Origin: Nocardioides sp. BGMRC 2183
Lineage (GTDB): Bacteria; Actinomycetota; Actinomycetes; Propionibacteriales; Nocardioidaceae
Direction: 5' to 3'
Length of the DNA: 64,000 nt
NCBI GenBank assembly: GCA_008123405.1
Contig: VSSA01000018.1
Span: 1 to 64,000, forward strand
Position 1 is the stretch's first letter, and each line of letters begins with the position of its first letter. The position numbers and the translations under genes were made by a program. The notes under the pieces are model-generated. The model was not told where the DNA came from. It searched no databases and saw nothing but the letters and a program-made list of their open reading frames with translations. Below, in pieces: positions 7,599 to 16,522 of the stretch.

Positions 7599-9194
7599 TC
7601 ACATCCTGAAGACGCCGAAGTTCATGGCGCCCTCGGTCGGCCGGGTGTCGATCGCGGAGAGGCAGATGCCCAGCACCGTGCGGGTGTCGCGCGGGTCGAT
7701 CACGCCGTCGTCGTAGACCATCCCGGAAAGGACGTAGGGCAGCGACTGCTCCTCGATCATCTGCTCGACCATCTCCTTGGTCGGCGCGAACGCGGCGGCG
7801 TCGAACGGCTGGCCCTTCGACTCCGCGGACTGGCGGGCCACGATCTCCAGCACGCCGGCGAGCTGCGCCGGCCCCATCACCGACGACTTGGCGCTGGGCC
7901 AGGTGAAGAGGAAGCGGGGGTCGTAGGCGCGGCCGTTCATGCCGTAGTTGCCCGCGCCGTAGGAGGCGCCCATGATCACGGTCAGGTGCGGCACGGTCGA
8001 GTTGGAGACGGCATTGATCATCATCGCGCCGTGCTTGATGATCCCGCCCTGCTCATACTCCTTGCCGACCATGTAGCCGGTGGTGTTGTGCAAGAAGAGC
8101 AGCGGGGTGTCCTTCTGGTTGGCCAGCTGGATGAACTGCGCCGCCTTCTGGGCCTCCTGGCTCATCAGCACCCCGCGGGCGTTGGCCAGGATCCCGATCG
8201 GGCGTCCGTGCAGCTGCGCCCAGCCGACGCAGAGCGCGGTGCCGTAGAGCGGCTTGAACTCGTCGAAGGGCACCTCGTTGCCGGGGCCCGTGCCGTCCAC
8301 GATCCGTCCGATCGCCTCGCGCGGGTCGAACGGCTCCTTGAGGTCGGTGGGGATCAGGTCCAGCAGGCCGTCAGGGTCGAGGTCGGGCTCGGCGTACGCG
8401 GCCGGCTCCGCGACGGCCTTGCGCCAGTTCAGCCGGGCCACGGTACGACGCGCGAGCCGGAGCGCGTCGTACTCGTCGACGGCGAGGAAGTCGGAGGAGC
8501 CGGAGACCCGCGAGTGCATCTCGGCGCCGCCGAGGCTCTCGTCGTCGGTCTCCTCACCGGTGGCCATCTTGACCAGCGGCGGCCCCGCCAGGAAGACCTT
8601 CGCCTGCTCGGCCACCATGATCACGTAGTCGCTCATCCCGGGGACGTAGGCGCCGCCCGCGGTGCAGTTGCCGAAGACCACCGAGATCGTCGGCTGCTTG
8701 CGGGCACTGGCCCGGGTCAGGTCACGGAAGCCGCGGCCGCCGGGGATGAAGATCTCCTTCTGGGTGGGCAGGTCGGCGCCGCCGGACTCGGTGAGGTTGA
8801 TCGTCACCAGGCCGTTCTTCTCCGCGATCTCCGCGGCCCGGAAGGACTTCTTGACCGACCACGGGTTGAGGGCGCCGCCCTTCACCGTCGGGTCGTTGGC
8901 GACGATCATGCATTCGATGCCCTCGACCACGCCGATGCCGGTGACCATGCTGGCGCCGACCGCGAAGTCGCTGCCCCAGCCGGCCAGCGGCATCAGCTCG
9001 AGGAAGGCCGAGCCTTCGTCGACGAGCAGGTCGATCCGCTCCCGCGCGGTGAGCTTGCCGCGCTCGGTGTGCCGGGCGATGTACTTGCCCCCGGCCTCGA
9101 CCGCCTTGGTCTGCTCGGCATGCAGGTCCTCGATCTTGGCGAGCATCTCGGCACGCCGGGTCTCCTCGAGCGTGGGCTCGGCTTCGGTGGTCAT
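7599..9194 (-). CDS. acyl-CoA carboxylase beta subunit (carboxyltransferase)
   Basis: 531 aa from the ATG at 9194, which overlaps the stop of the SRPBCC gene by 4 bp. The upstream reading frame stays open but is another gene's shadow. Crotonase-like carboxyltransferase halves are visible: TARERIDLLVDEGS near the start, the oxyanion region NCTAGGAYVPGMSDYVIMV, and the C-terminal half with GASYGAGNYGMNGRAYDPRF. It moves CO2 from biotin to an unsaturated or alpha-carbon of an acyl-CoA. The motifs fit the methylcrotonyl/geranyl-CoA carboxylase branch better than acetyl/propionyl. Partner of the alpha subunit at 5543-7531. Confidence 0.93.
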   Translation of the reverse strand: MTTEAEPTLEETRRAEMLAKIEDLHAEQTKAVEAGGKYIARHTERGKLTARERIDLLVDEGSAFLELMPLAGWGSDFAVGASMVTGIGVVEGIECMIVANDPTVKGGALNPWSVKKSFRAAEIAEKNGLVTINLTESGGADLPTQKEIFIPGGRGFRDLTRASARKQPTISVVFGNCTAGGAYVPGMSDYVIMVAEQAKVFLAGPPLVKMATGEETDDESLGGAEMHSRVSGSSDFLAVDEYDALRLARRTVARLNWRKAVAEPAAYAEPDLDPDGLLDLIPTDLKEPFDPREAIGRIVDGTGPGNEVPFDEFKPLYGTALCVGWAQLHGRPIGILANARGVLMSQEAQKAAQFIQLANQKDTPLLFLHNTTGYMVGKEYEQGGIIKHGAMMINAVSNSTVPHLTVIMGASYGAGNYGMNGRAYDPRFLFTWPSAKSSVMGPAQLAGVLEIVARQSAESKGQPFDAAAFAPTKEMVEQMIEEQSLPYVLSGMVYDDGVIDPRDTRTVLGICLSAIDTRPTEGAMNFGVFRM

Positions 9195-9688
9195 CGGGTT
9201 CCTTCCTCGGCCTCGACGACGGCCTTCATCCGTTCCAGGGTGGTGCGCATCCCGCGTTCGTTGGTGCGGCCGCGCAGTCGTCCCAGGAGCAGCCAGTAGG
9301 CGCGGATGTACCAGGCCGGCGTGAGCCGGAAGTACTCGGTGACTCGGGTGCCGCCGCACTCGGCGTCGCTCGCGGGCTCCATGCGGTAGCCCCAGGTGTT
9401 GATCGGATTGGCGTCCAGGCCGACGGCGAACTCGAACACCTCGTTCTCGACGGCCTTCGTCACCGTGCAGGGCGTCCAGTACGTCGGCCCGACTCCGTTG
9501 CGCTTGACGTGGCCCTTGAATCGGGCACCGACCTCCGGGCCGGTGGCGCCGTGGGTCCACTGCGCCTCGAACGTCTCGGGTGAGAACTCGCCGATGCGGG
9601 TGACGTCGCTGGCCAGCGACCACACCGCGTCTACCGGGGCGTCCATGTGGACGGTGACCTCGCCACCGAGTGGCTTGAGCAGTGCCAT
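9191..9688 (-). CDS. SRPBCC (START-like) family protein
   Basis: 165 aa from ATG 9688; a longer open frame upstream belongs to the neighbouring gene's opposite phase. The pattern is that of the polyketide-cyclase/dehydrase SRPBCC fold: GGEVTVHMDAPVDAVWSLASDVTRIGEFSPE at the start (N-terminal strand and helix), central strands, and a long C-terminal helix with RTTLERMKAVVEAE. Such proteins bind hydrophobic ligands in a deep cavity. In this operon it could hold an acyl-CoA or terpenoid intermediate, but that is a guess from position. It overlaps the carboxyltransferase start by ATGA. Confidence 0.8.
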   Translation of the reverse strand: MALLKPLGGEVTVHMDAPVDAVWSLASDVTRIGEFSPETFEAQWTHGATGPEVGARFKGHVKRNGVGPTYWTPCTVTKAVENEVFEFAVGLDANPINTWGYRMEPASDAECGGTRVTEYFRLTPAWYIRAYWLLLGRLRGRTNERGMRTTLERMKAVVEAEEGTR

Positions 9689-9705
9689 CTGTTTCCTCTC
9701 TGACG

Positions 9706-10890
9706 TCAGGCGTAGCCGAGCAGGCGGGCGGCGAGGTCGGTGAGCACCTCGGTCGCGCCGCCGCCGATCGGCAGCAGCCGGGCATCGCGGTAGTGCCGCT
9801 CGACCTCGGTGCCGCGCAGGTAGCCGGCGCCGCCGAAGAGCTGCACCGCTTCGTTGCTCACCGCGACCGCGGTGTCCACCGCGGTCTGCTTGGCCAGGCA
9901 GGCCTCTGCGATCACGCTCTCGCCGGCGACGTGCCGCGCGGCGACATCCAGGGTGTACATCCGGGCCAGCTCGACCTGCCGATGCATCTCGACGAGCTTG
10001 GCGCGCACCACTTGGTTCTTGGTCAGCGGCTTGCCGAAGGTCTCGCGCTCGCATGCGTAGGCCGCGGCGAGCTCGAGGCAGCGCAGCGCATGCCCGTAGC
10101 CCATCAGCGCCAGCGCGATCCGCTCCACCACGAACTGCTCGGCGATGTAGTAGAAGGCCTGGTTCTCGGTGCCGACCAGGTTCTCGACCGGGACCCGCAC
10201 GTCGTCGTAGGCGAGCTCGGCGGTGTCGGAGCAGTGCCAGCCCATCTTCGGCAGCGCCCTGGAGACGGAGAAGCCGGGCGTGTTCTTCTCGACCACGATC
10301 AGGCTGATCGCGTCGTGTCCCCGGACGTCTGCCTCGCCGGTGCGGCAGGCGGTGACCACGTAGTCACCGCGGACCGCGGAGGTGATGAACGTCTTCGCAC
10401 CGTTGATCACCCAGTGGTCGCCGTCGCGGACCGCCCGGGTGGTGATCCCGGCGACGTCGGAGCCGCCGCCGGGCTCGGTGATGCCGAGGCTGCCGATCAG
10501 CTCCCCGGCCAGGGTCGGTCGCACGAACCGGTCGATCAGGCACGGCGACCCGTGGGCGATCATGTGCGGCACCGCGATGCCGTGGGTGTAGAGCGAGGCC
10601 ATCAGCCCGCCGGACGCGCCGGCCGCCATCAGGCCTTCCTGCAACGCGCACACGTCGAGCAGGTCGCCGCCGTCCCCGCCGACCTCCTCGGGGTAGCCGA
10701 CGCTCAGCATCCCGGCTTTCGCCGCCGCCGCGGTCAGGCTGCGCGGCAGCTCCCCGGCCTCTTCCCACTCGGCCAGCCCGGGGATGATCTCCCGCTCCGC
10801 GAACGCGGTGGCGGCGGCCTTGAGGGCCCGGCGCTCCTCGTTCCAGACCCGGTCCCAGGTCGACGTCATGCCGTGTCGTGACGCGGTCAT
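9706..10890 (-). CDS. acyl-CoA dehydrogenase
   Basis: 394 aa from ATG 10890, overlapping the AtuA-like stop by ATGA; an ATG at 10869 is a shorter choice. It has the N-terminal helical domain, LGITEPGGGSDVAGITTRA with the flavin/substrate contacts, GAKTFITSA, and a C-terminal domain with ERETFGKPLTKNQVVRAKL and LFGGAGYLRGTEVERHYRDAR. This is the form of the short/branched-chain dehydrogenases (isovaleryl- or citronellyl-CoA type). It should introduce the double bond that the carboxylase then needs. Second dehydrogenase of the operon. Confidence 0.9.
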   Translation of the reverse strand: MTASRHGMTSTWDRVWNEERRALKAAATAFAEREIIPGLAEWEEAGELPRSLTAAAAKAGMLSVGYPEEVGGDGGDLLDVCALQEGLMAAGASGGLMASLYTHGIAVPHMIAHGSPCLIDRFVRPTLAGELIGSLGITEPGGGSDVAGITTRAVRDGDHWVINGAKTFITSAVRGDYVVTACRTGEADVRGHDAISLIVVEKNTPGFSVSRALPKMGWHCSDTAELAYDDVRVPVENLVGTENQAFYYIAEQFVVERIALALMGYGHALRCLELAAAYACERETFGKPLTKNQVVRAKLVEMHRQVELARMYTLDVAARHVAGESVIAEACLAKQTAVDTAVAVSNEAVQLFGGAGYLRGTEVERHYRDARLLPIGGGATEVLTDLAARLLGYA

Positions 10891-12626
10891 ACAAGGTCCT
10901 CCTGGATGTGGACCGAGCGGCTGCGGACCCATTCGCCGAGTCCCTTGGCCTGGGGATCGAAGCGGGTGGAGGCGGCCACGCCGTCCCCGAGAAGCCCGTG
11001 GATCACGATGTTGACGGCGCCCAGGTTGGGCAGCAGATAGACGTCGATGTCCTTCTCGGCCGCCTCGGGGACCAGCTCGCGGACCTTGCGCCGGCTGAGC
11101 AGCTTGGCCAGCCAGGTCACCCGCGCCTCGTACTTCTCCGGCGCGTCGGTGTCGCGCGCCACCCAGAGCCCGATGTTGGCGTCGCCCCCCTTGTCGCCCG
11201 AGCGGGCGTGCACGAAGGTACCCAGCGGCATCCGCCGGGTGATCGTGTCCGCCGGGGCCGGGTACGGCGACGGCCGCCGCCCGAGGTCCGGGTCGAGCTC
11301 TGCAGGGTCCACGTCGTCCACGAACGCGTCCGGGTCGGCGACGACCTCGCGCCGCCCGTCGGCGTGCACCACGGTGTGGGTGACCCGGTCGCGGTCGACG
11401 TACGCGGGCCGGTAGATGCCGAACGGCGAGGGCTTGCCGGGCGGGGTGGTCATCGTGAAGCCCGGGTAGGAGGCGAGGGCGAGCTCGACGAGCGGGCCGG
11501 TGAACGCCTTGCCGACCGGGTCGGCCTCGGGATCCTTGACGGTGCAGCGCAGCAGCACCGAGGCGCCCTCCTCGGTGTCGGCGTCCAGTCCTTGCGGCCC
11601 GGCGAGACTCCAGGTGACCTCGGCGGCCCGCAGCGTCGGCTCGAGCTGGGTGCGCACCCAGTCGGCCTTGGCGTCGATGTCGAGGCCGGTGAGCACGAAC
11701 TCGGCCTGGCTGCGCCAACCCCCGAGGGTGTTGACAGCGACCTTGAGCTGACGTGGCGGCGCAGTCCCGGTCACGCCGGCGATCTCGACCCGGTCCGGGG
11801 CGATCTCGCGCAGCTGGACGGAGTCCAGGCGCGTGGTCACGTCGGGGTTGAGGTAGCGGGTGGACTGGATCTCGTAGAGCAGCTGGGCGGTGACGGTGTC
11901 CAGGGTGACCGCACCGCCGGTGCCCTCGTGCTTGGTGATGATGCTGGAGCCGTCCGCGTCGATCTCCGCGATCGGGAAGCCGAGCGGGCGGTCCATCGGG
12001 CGACCGGAGCGGAAGAGTCGCCGGAATCCGGAGAAGTTGCCGCCGGTGGCCTGGGTGCCGCACTCGATCACGTGGCCGGCGACGACCGCACCGGCGAGCT
12101 GGTCGTGGTCGGCGGGCGTCCAGCCGTGGTGGGCGATCGCGGGACCGACGACGACCGAGGCGTCGGTGACCCGCCCGGTGATCACGACGTCGGCGCCGCC
12201 GGTGAGCGCGGCGGCGATGCCGAAGCCGCCGAGGTAGGCGTTGGCCGTCAGTGCGTCGTCGAAGAGGCCGGTCCCGCGCAGGTCGTCGCCCTCGACGTGT
12301 GCCACCGCGACGTCGAGGCCGAGACCGGAGGCGAGCTCGCGGACCTTGCCGGCCAGTCCGGCCGGGTTGAGGCCGCCGGCGTTGCTGACGATCTTGACGC
12401 CGCGCTCCAGTGCGTCGCCGAGGGTGTCCTCGAGCTGGCGCAGGAAGGTCCGCGCATAGCCCAGCTCGGGGTCGCGCATCGTGTCCTTGCCGAGGATCAG
12501 CATGGTCAGCTCGGCCAAGTAGTCGCCGGTGATCACGTCGAGCTCGCCGCCGTCGAGCTGCTCGCGCAGCGCGGAGAGGCGGTCACCGTAGAAACCGGAG
12601 CAGTTGCCGATCCGGATGGGGTTCAT
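10887..12626 (-). CDS. AtuA-like protein (DUF1446 plus ferredoxin-fold C-domain)
   Basis: 579 aa. The start is placed at ATG 12626, preceded by GGGAGGG and overlapping the previous stop by ATGA. The DUF1446 core opens with RIGNCSGFYGDRLSALREQL and has SNAGGLNPAGLAGKVRELA and ALTGGADVVITGRVTDASV. A C-terminal ~100-residue AtuA-like domain holds GTFVHARSGDKGGDANIGLW. In Pseudomonas atuA belongs to the acyclic terpene utilisation cluster, where its exact reaction is not settled. Together with two dehydrogenases and the carboxylase it makes this operon resemble an Atu-type pathway. Confidence 0.88.
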   Translation of the reverse strand: MNPIRIGNCSGFYGDRLSALREQLDGGELDVITGDYLAELTMLILGKDTMRDPELGYARTFLRQLEDTLGDALERGVKIVSNAGGLNPAGLAGKVRELASGLGLDVAVAHVEGDDLRGTGLFDDALTANAYLGGFGIAAALTGGADVVITGRVTDASVVVGPAIAHHGWTPADHDQLAGAVVAGHVIECGTQATGGNFSGFRRLFRSGRPMDRPLGFPIAEIDADGSSIITKHEGTGGAVTLDTVTAQLLYEIQSTRYLNPDVTTRLDSVQLREIAPDRVEIAGVTGTAPPRQLKVAVNTLGGWRSQAEFVLTGLDIDAKADWVRTQLEPTLRAAEVTWSLAGPQGLDADTEEGASVLLRCTVKDPEADPVGKAFTGPLVELALASYPGFTMTTPPGKPSPFGIYRPAYVDRDRVTHTVVHADGRREVVADPDAFVDDVDPAELDPDLGRRPSPYPAPADTITRRMPLGTFVHARSGDKGGDANIGLWVARDTDAPEKYEARVTWLAKLLSRRKVRELVPEAAEKDIDVYLLPNLGAVNIVIHGLLGDGVAASTRFDPQAKGLGEWVRSRSVHIQEDLV

Positions 12627-13420
12627 CGAGGGTCCCTCCCGCCGCCGGCGGGCCCGGCGAAGGCCTGTGCGATCCTCAGCCACTCCTCCGCATCAGCCCC
12701 GGTGGCCACCAGCGCGGTGTCGTCGCGGTGGATGCGCTGGGTGACGAGCCGGCAGAAGTCGTACGCCGACCCGCTCACCCGCTGCGCCGCGTCCTCGGGC
12801 CCCCAGGTCCAGAGCTCGCCCGACGGCGCGGTGAGCTCGATCCGGAACTCCTCGCTCGGCGCCTGGAGGCCGTTGTTGGCGTAGGCGAAGTTGCGGGTGC
12901 GGACGCCGATGTGGGCGACGTGCCGGATCCGGTCGGTCGGCTCGGTGGTGAGCCCGAGTGCGTCGTCCACATCGAGCGCGTGGGCCCAGGTCTCCATGAA
13001 GCGCGCGGTCGCCATCGAGGTCGGCGACATCGGCGGTCCGAACCACGGCATCTTCTGCCCCTCCGGTACGGCGCGCAGCGCGTCGGCCAAGGCGCCGCGC
13101 GCGATGTCCCAGCGGACCAGCAGGTCGGCCGGCGCGAGCTCGGCGACCTCGAAGGCGCAGGCGTCGACGTACCCGGTCGGGTCCTCGAGCGCGGCGAGCA
13201 CGACCCGGTCCCAGGCCTCCTTGCCCTCGGGGGTGTGGGCGCCGGCGGCGAGGACGGCGACCTCATCGGTCCAGGCCAGGTGGGCGATCTGGGTTGCGAT
13301 CGTCCACCCAACGGCTGGGGTGTCGGTGGCCCAGGTCGCGGCATCGCGCTCGGCGACGACGGCGCGGAGCCGGTCGCCCTCCGCGGCGAGGTCGGCGAGG
13401 ACACTCTCCAGAACGCTCAC
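12623..13420 (-). CDS. TIGR03084 family (MDMPI/DinB-fold) protein
   Basis: 265 aa from GTG 13420, chosen because it overlaps the tetR stop by GTGA. The N-terminal part (TPAVGWTIATQIAHLAWTDE) is the DinB/mycothiol-dependent maleylpyruvate isomerase helical bundle with a His in place for metal. The rest, with ETWAHALDVDDALG and HIGVRTRNFAYANNGL, follows the TIGR03084 pattern of actinobacteria. Relatives use or bind mycothiol and a divalent metal, but this subfamily has no assigned reaction that I know of. It is the first gene after the regulator and overlaps the AtuA-like start by 4 bp, so it is part of the pathway. Confidence 0.8.
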   Translation of the reverse strand: MSVLESVLADLAAEGDRLRAVVAERDAATWATDTPAVGWTIATQIAHLAWTDEVAVLAAGAHTPEGKEAWDRVVLAALEDPTGYVDACAFEVAELAPADLLVRWDIARGALADALRAVPEGQKMPWFGPPMSPTSMATARFMETWAHALDVDDALGLTTEPTDRIRHVAHIGVRTRNFAYANNGLQAPSEEFRIELTAPSGELWTWGPEDAAQRVSGSAYDFCRLVTQRIHRDDTALVATGADAEEWLRIAQAFAGPAGGGRDPR

Positions 13421-14070
13421 GAGGTCGTCTCCTTCTTCTTGGTGGCTGCCGCCTTCTTGGTGGCGGGTGCCGCATCGAGCGCAGCGTCGAGCGTGACGGC
13501 CCATTGGGCGAGGATGCGCCGGCGACGGCGGGTGTCGTCGCCGAGGGTGTTGGCCAGGCCGAGGCCGCGGACCAGGTCGAGGGTGGCCTGGACCAGTTCG
13601 CGGGCGCCGGGCCGCGACTCGTCGACGCCGAGCAACTCGACGGTGAGCCGGTGTGTCTCCCGGCCGACCCGTTGCTCGAGCGGCGCGACGGCCTCCAGCA
13701 GCGCGGGGTCAGTGCGGGCCGCGACCCACAGCTCGAGCGCGGCGGTGAAGACCGGGGAGGAGAAGTGGTCCCCGAGCATCTCCAGCACGGCGACGGTGCG
13801 GTCCTCTCCGTCGGGCAGGGCGGCGGCGGCGCGCTCCAGGTCGCTGCCGCGGATCTCGGTGAGGTGCTCGACGGCAGCCACCACCAGCGCGTTCTTGGTC
13901 GGAAAGTGATGCAGCTGCGCCCCCCTGCTGACCCCGGCCCGTTCGGAGACCAGCGTGGTGCTGGTGCCGCTGAAGCCCTTCTCGACGAGCAGGTCGACGG
14001 TGGCTTCGAGCAGCCGCGCCCGCATCGCCCGGGTGCGCTCCCCTTGCGGGACGCGGGCGGTGGCGGACAT
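13417..14070 (-). CDS. TetR family regulator of the carboxylase operon
   Basis: 217 aa from ATG 14070. The N-terminal helix-turn-helix is clear (RARLLEATVDLLVEKGFSGTSTTLVSERAGVSRGAQLHHF). The rest is a helical ligand domain, and the C-terminus is a Lys/Ala-rich tail with KKAAATKKK. It is the first gene of the operon and translationally coupled to the next. A near-perfect palindrome lies 24-45 bp upstream, overlapping its -35 region, so it probably represses its own operon until an acyl-CoA or related ligand binds. An ATG 27 bp further upstream is possible but lies in the operator-promoter zone. Confidence 0.9.
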   Translation of the reverse strand: MSATARVPQGERTRAMRARLLEATVDLLVEKGFSGTSTTLVSERAGVSRGAQLHHFPTKNALVVAAVEHLTEIRGSDLERAAAALPDGEDRTVAVLEMLGDHFSSPVFTAALELWVAARTDPALLEAVAPLEQRVGRETHRLTVELLGVDESRPGARELVQATLDLVRGLGLANTLGDDTRRRRRILAQWAVTLDAALDAAPATKKAAATKKKETTS

Positions 14071-14075
14071 GGCGC

Positions 14076-14115
14076 CATCGTGGCGCGGAACAAACAAACA
14101 GTCAAGCCTGTCTGT
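14076..14115 (-). promoter_or_regulatory. promoter and TetR operator of the carboxylase operon
   Basis: Read on the minus strand: TTGACT, 17 bp, CACGAT, 6 bp, then the ATG at 14070, so the transcript is probably leaderless. A 22-bp palindrome at 14094-14115 (ACA-ACAG, 6 bp, CTGT-TGT, one mismatch pair in each arm) covers the -35 box. Binding there would block the polymerase. Confidence 0.6.
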
Positions 14116-14150
14116 AAATGGAGTTCAGCGGCGCACCACAAGCGCCTCGC

Positions 14151-15125
14151 TCACCCCGCCTGCGCCCAGGCTTCCAGCAGCTCGCGCTCCCGCTCGGCGT
14201 CGATGCCGGTGACGAACGCGTCCGGAGTCGAGCGCAACCAGGCCATGGTGTCGGCGAAGGTGTCGGAGAGCGGGCGCAGGCGCAGACCGGCGGCGATGGC
14301 CGGCGCGGGATCGTGGGCCCGCATGCCGTCGTACTGGGGTCGTGGCAGCCAGAGCGGGATCGAGGTCGGACCGGACCACGGCGCCACTCCCTCGGCCTCG
14401 AGGAACTCCTGGTCGACCCAGATGAACCGGGCGTGCGGTGCGCCGGCGGCGAGCAGCTCGGCCATCGGCGTCTGCTCCCCGACCGCGTCGAAGACGCCGG
14501 TACGGCGCTCCTCGGCGAGCAGCACGATCCAGGCGGCGAGGTCACGGACGTCGATGACCTGCATGCCGTCGGTGGGCGCACCCGGGGCGAGCACCTTCTC
14601 AGCCCCCACAACGTCGAGGCGCCGCGCCCAGTATCCGAATCGTCCGCTCGGGTCCCCCGGCCCGACGATCAGGCCGGGCCGGACGATGGTGCTGGAGGAG
14701 GTCTCCCGCCCGACGAGCTCCTCGCAGGCCACCTTCATCGACCCGTACGACTCCGGGTCGAGACCGAGATCGGCGTCCTCGGTCAACGGCTCCCGCAGCA
14801 CCCCGACCCCGGGTCCGTCGGGTGAGGCGTCGTCGGCGTAGACGTTGATCGTCGAGACGAAGACGTAGTGGGCTGCGGGCGCCACGCCGACCGCATGACG
14901 CACATGGCCAGGCAGGCGTGCGACATCGACCACGGCGTCGTACGGGATCTGCTCGAGGACGTCCGGCGGCGGCGCGGAGCGGTCCCAGCGGACGTACCGC
15001 GCACCGTCCGGCACCGATCCGGTCACGCCACGGGTCGCGCAGGTCACCTCGTGACCGCGGGCCAGCGCCGCGAGGACGACCTCACGGGAGAGAAAGACCG
15101 AACCGCCGAGCACCAGGAGCCGCAT
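14151..15125 (-). CDS. NAD-dependent epimerase/dehydratase-family protein
   Basis: 324 aa. It starts with a Rossmann strand-turn-helix (LLVLGGSVFLSREVVLAAL) of the atypical or extended SDR class and contains YGSMKVACEELV, the Tyr-x3-Lys active-site pattern. It resembles NAD-dependent epimerase-like reductases of actinobacteria. The substrate is not evident. It is a single gene, convergent in neither direction: the tetR operon begins just downstream on the same strand. A GAGGCT box six bases before the ATG suggests a leaderless mRNA. Confidence 0.82.
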   Translation of the reverse strand: MRLLVLGGSVFLSREVVLAALARGHEVTCATRGVTGSVPDGARYVRWDRSAPPPDVLEQIPYDAVVDVARLPGHVRHAVGVAPAAHYVFVSTINVYADDASPDGPGVGVLREPLTEDADLGLDPESYGSMKVACEELVGRETSSSTIVRPGLIVGPGDPSGRFGYWARRLDVVGAEKVLAPGAPTDGMQVIDVRDLAAWIVLLAEERRTGVFDAVGEQTPMAELLAAGAPHARFIWVDQEFLEAEGVAPWSGPTSIPLWLPRPQYDGMRAHDPAPAIAAGLRLRPLSDTFADTMAWLRSTPDAFVTGIDAERERELLEAWAQAG

Positions 15126-15140
15126 CCCCCCAGCCTCGGG

Positions 15141-16010
15141 TCAGGGCTGGTACGACGTCCAGGTCTCGTCCTCGACCAGGTCGCGCAGCTCCGGCGCGCG
15201 CAGCGGCGGCAGCGTGCCCGACGGGGCCGACGTGCCGCCCCACTTCTCGTCGGTGCTGTTCGCGGTGGCGCCGTAGACCAGGCCGCCGTCGGGGCCGAGC
15301 AGGGCGACCTCGTGGATCGTGATGTCGCCGGGGGTTGTCGTGGACACCCGCCCGATCCGCTCGCCGTTCTCGTCGCGCAGCACCGTGCAGGCGTCGTACC
15401 TGGCCTGGTTGCCGGGGCAGGAGAGCCGCGAGCGGTAGGGGGCGCCGGGCACCTCGTCGCCCTCGGGCGGATAGAGCAGGATCTCGAAGCCGCCGGGGCC
15501 GAACGGGCTGTCCAGGGTCGCGCGCACGAAGCCGACGCCGTCGATCGGCTTGCCGTCGTACCCCTCCGACTTCGTGTCCGCTTTGCGCACGGTGACGTCG
15601 GCGGGCAGCAGGTCCTCCAGGTCGGCGAGCAGCTCGTCGGACGGCGCGTCCCACCAGCCGGGCGGCGGCGAGTAGGCCTCGCCCTCGGTGCCGTCGCTGG
15701 GTCCGGCCGGGCTGGGTGTCTCCGCGCCCGGGGTCGGGGACTGCGACGGGGACTGGGACGGGGTGCTGAGGGACGGGTCGCCGGCCACCGCGGTGTCGAC
15801 GTCGCCGCCCCCGCCCGCCGCCAGCGGTACGACGAGTGCCGCGCCGACCGCCAGCGCTGCCACACCTCCGCCGATGGTCAGCGCGCGGCGGCGGCGCCGG
15901 GCGACCCGGCCGCGGGCGATCACGCCCCGGTGCAGGTCGGTCGGCGGCTGCAGGTCGTCGAGAGAGTCGTGGAGAAGGTTGCGCAGGTCGGCGCCGGGGT
16001 CGGTGCTCAT
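15141..16010 (-). CDS. membrane protein partner of SigE-family sigma factor
   Basis: 289 aa. A cytoplasmic N-terminus of ~40 residues ends in an Arg cluster, then one membrane helix at ~43-66 (LTIGGGVAALAVGAALVVPLAA). A Ser/Pro/Thr-rich spacer (SLSTPSQSPSQSPTP) and an extracytoplasmic domain follow. It overlaps the sigma gene by ATGA. This layout is common for the protein downstream of SigE-family ECF sigma factors and suggests an anti-sigma or sensory role. I see no zinc-binding anti-sigma motif, so the regulatory function is only inferred from position. Confidence 0.7.
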   Translation of the reverse strand: MSTDPGADLRNLLHDSLDDLQPPTDLHRGVIARGRVARRRRRALTIGGGVAALAVGAALVVPLAAGGGGDVDTAVAGDPSLSTPSQSPSQSPTPGAETPSPAGPSDGTEGEAYSPPPGWWDAPSDELLADLEDLLPADVTVRKADTKSEGYDGKPIDGVGFVRATLDSPFGPGGFEILLYPPEGDEVPGAPYRSRLSCPGNQARYDACTVLRDENGERIGRVSTTTPGDITIHEVALLGPDGGLVYGATANSTDEKWGGTSAPSGTLPPLRAPELRDLVEDETWTSYQP

Positions 16011-16522
16011 GAGGGACTTCCGTTCGGGATCGTGGTCGGGTCGGCCAGCAGGCCGCGCAGGGTGCGCAGTGCCCGCAGGCTCCGGTTCTTCACCGCCGCC
16101 TGCGAGAGGTGCAGGTCGGCAGCGGTCTGGGCGACGCTGCGGTCCTCCCAGAAGCGCAGCACGACGACCGCCCGGTCCAGCGGCGCCAGCCGGGCCAGAG
16201 CGGTCATCAGTGCCACGCGGTCAGTGGGGTCGGCCGGGTCCTCGGTGGAGGAGGGCGGCCGCTCGGGGAGGTCGGCGAGCGGCAGCTCGGTGCTGCTGCG
16301 CCGCCGACGGTCGGAGAGGAAGGACTTGATCAGCACGCCGTTGGCGTAGGCGACCGGGTCGTCGGCGCGACGTACCCGCCGCCAGGCGACGTAGGACTTC
16401 ACCAGCGCCGTCTGCACGAGGTCCTCCGCGGCGTGCGGGGAGGTGGTGAGCAGATAGGCGGTCCGGTACAGCTGTCGCGAGCACCCCGCCATGAACTCGG
16501 TGAACTGCTCGTCGTGGGTCAT
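16007..16522 (-). CDS. SigE-family (ECF) RNA polymerase sigma factor
   Basis: 171 aa from ATG 16522 (MTHDEQFTEFMAG), which gives the usual SigE-family N-terminus; a GTG/ATG at 16567 would add 15 untypical residues. Region 2 is seen in LYRTAYLLTTSPHAAEDLVQ and region 4 in RFWEDRSVAQTAADLHLSQA with the helix-turn-helix VKNRSLRALRTLRGLL. It should direct transcription of a small regulon, often including itself. It is co-transcribed with the membrane protein that overlaps its end by 4 bp. Three tandem copies of a 22-bp repeat lie upstream, between it and the divergent lysozyme gene. Confidence 0.9.
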   Translation of the reverse strand: MTHDEQFTEFMAGCSRQLYRTAYLLTTSPHAAEDLVQTALVKSYVAWRRVRRADDPVAYANGVLIKSFLSDRRRRSSTELPLADLPERPPSSTEDPADPTDRVALMTALARLAPLDRAVVVLRFWEDRSVAQTAADLHLSQAAVKNRSLRALRTLRGLLADPTTIPNGSPS

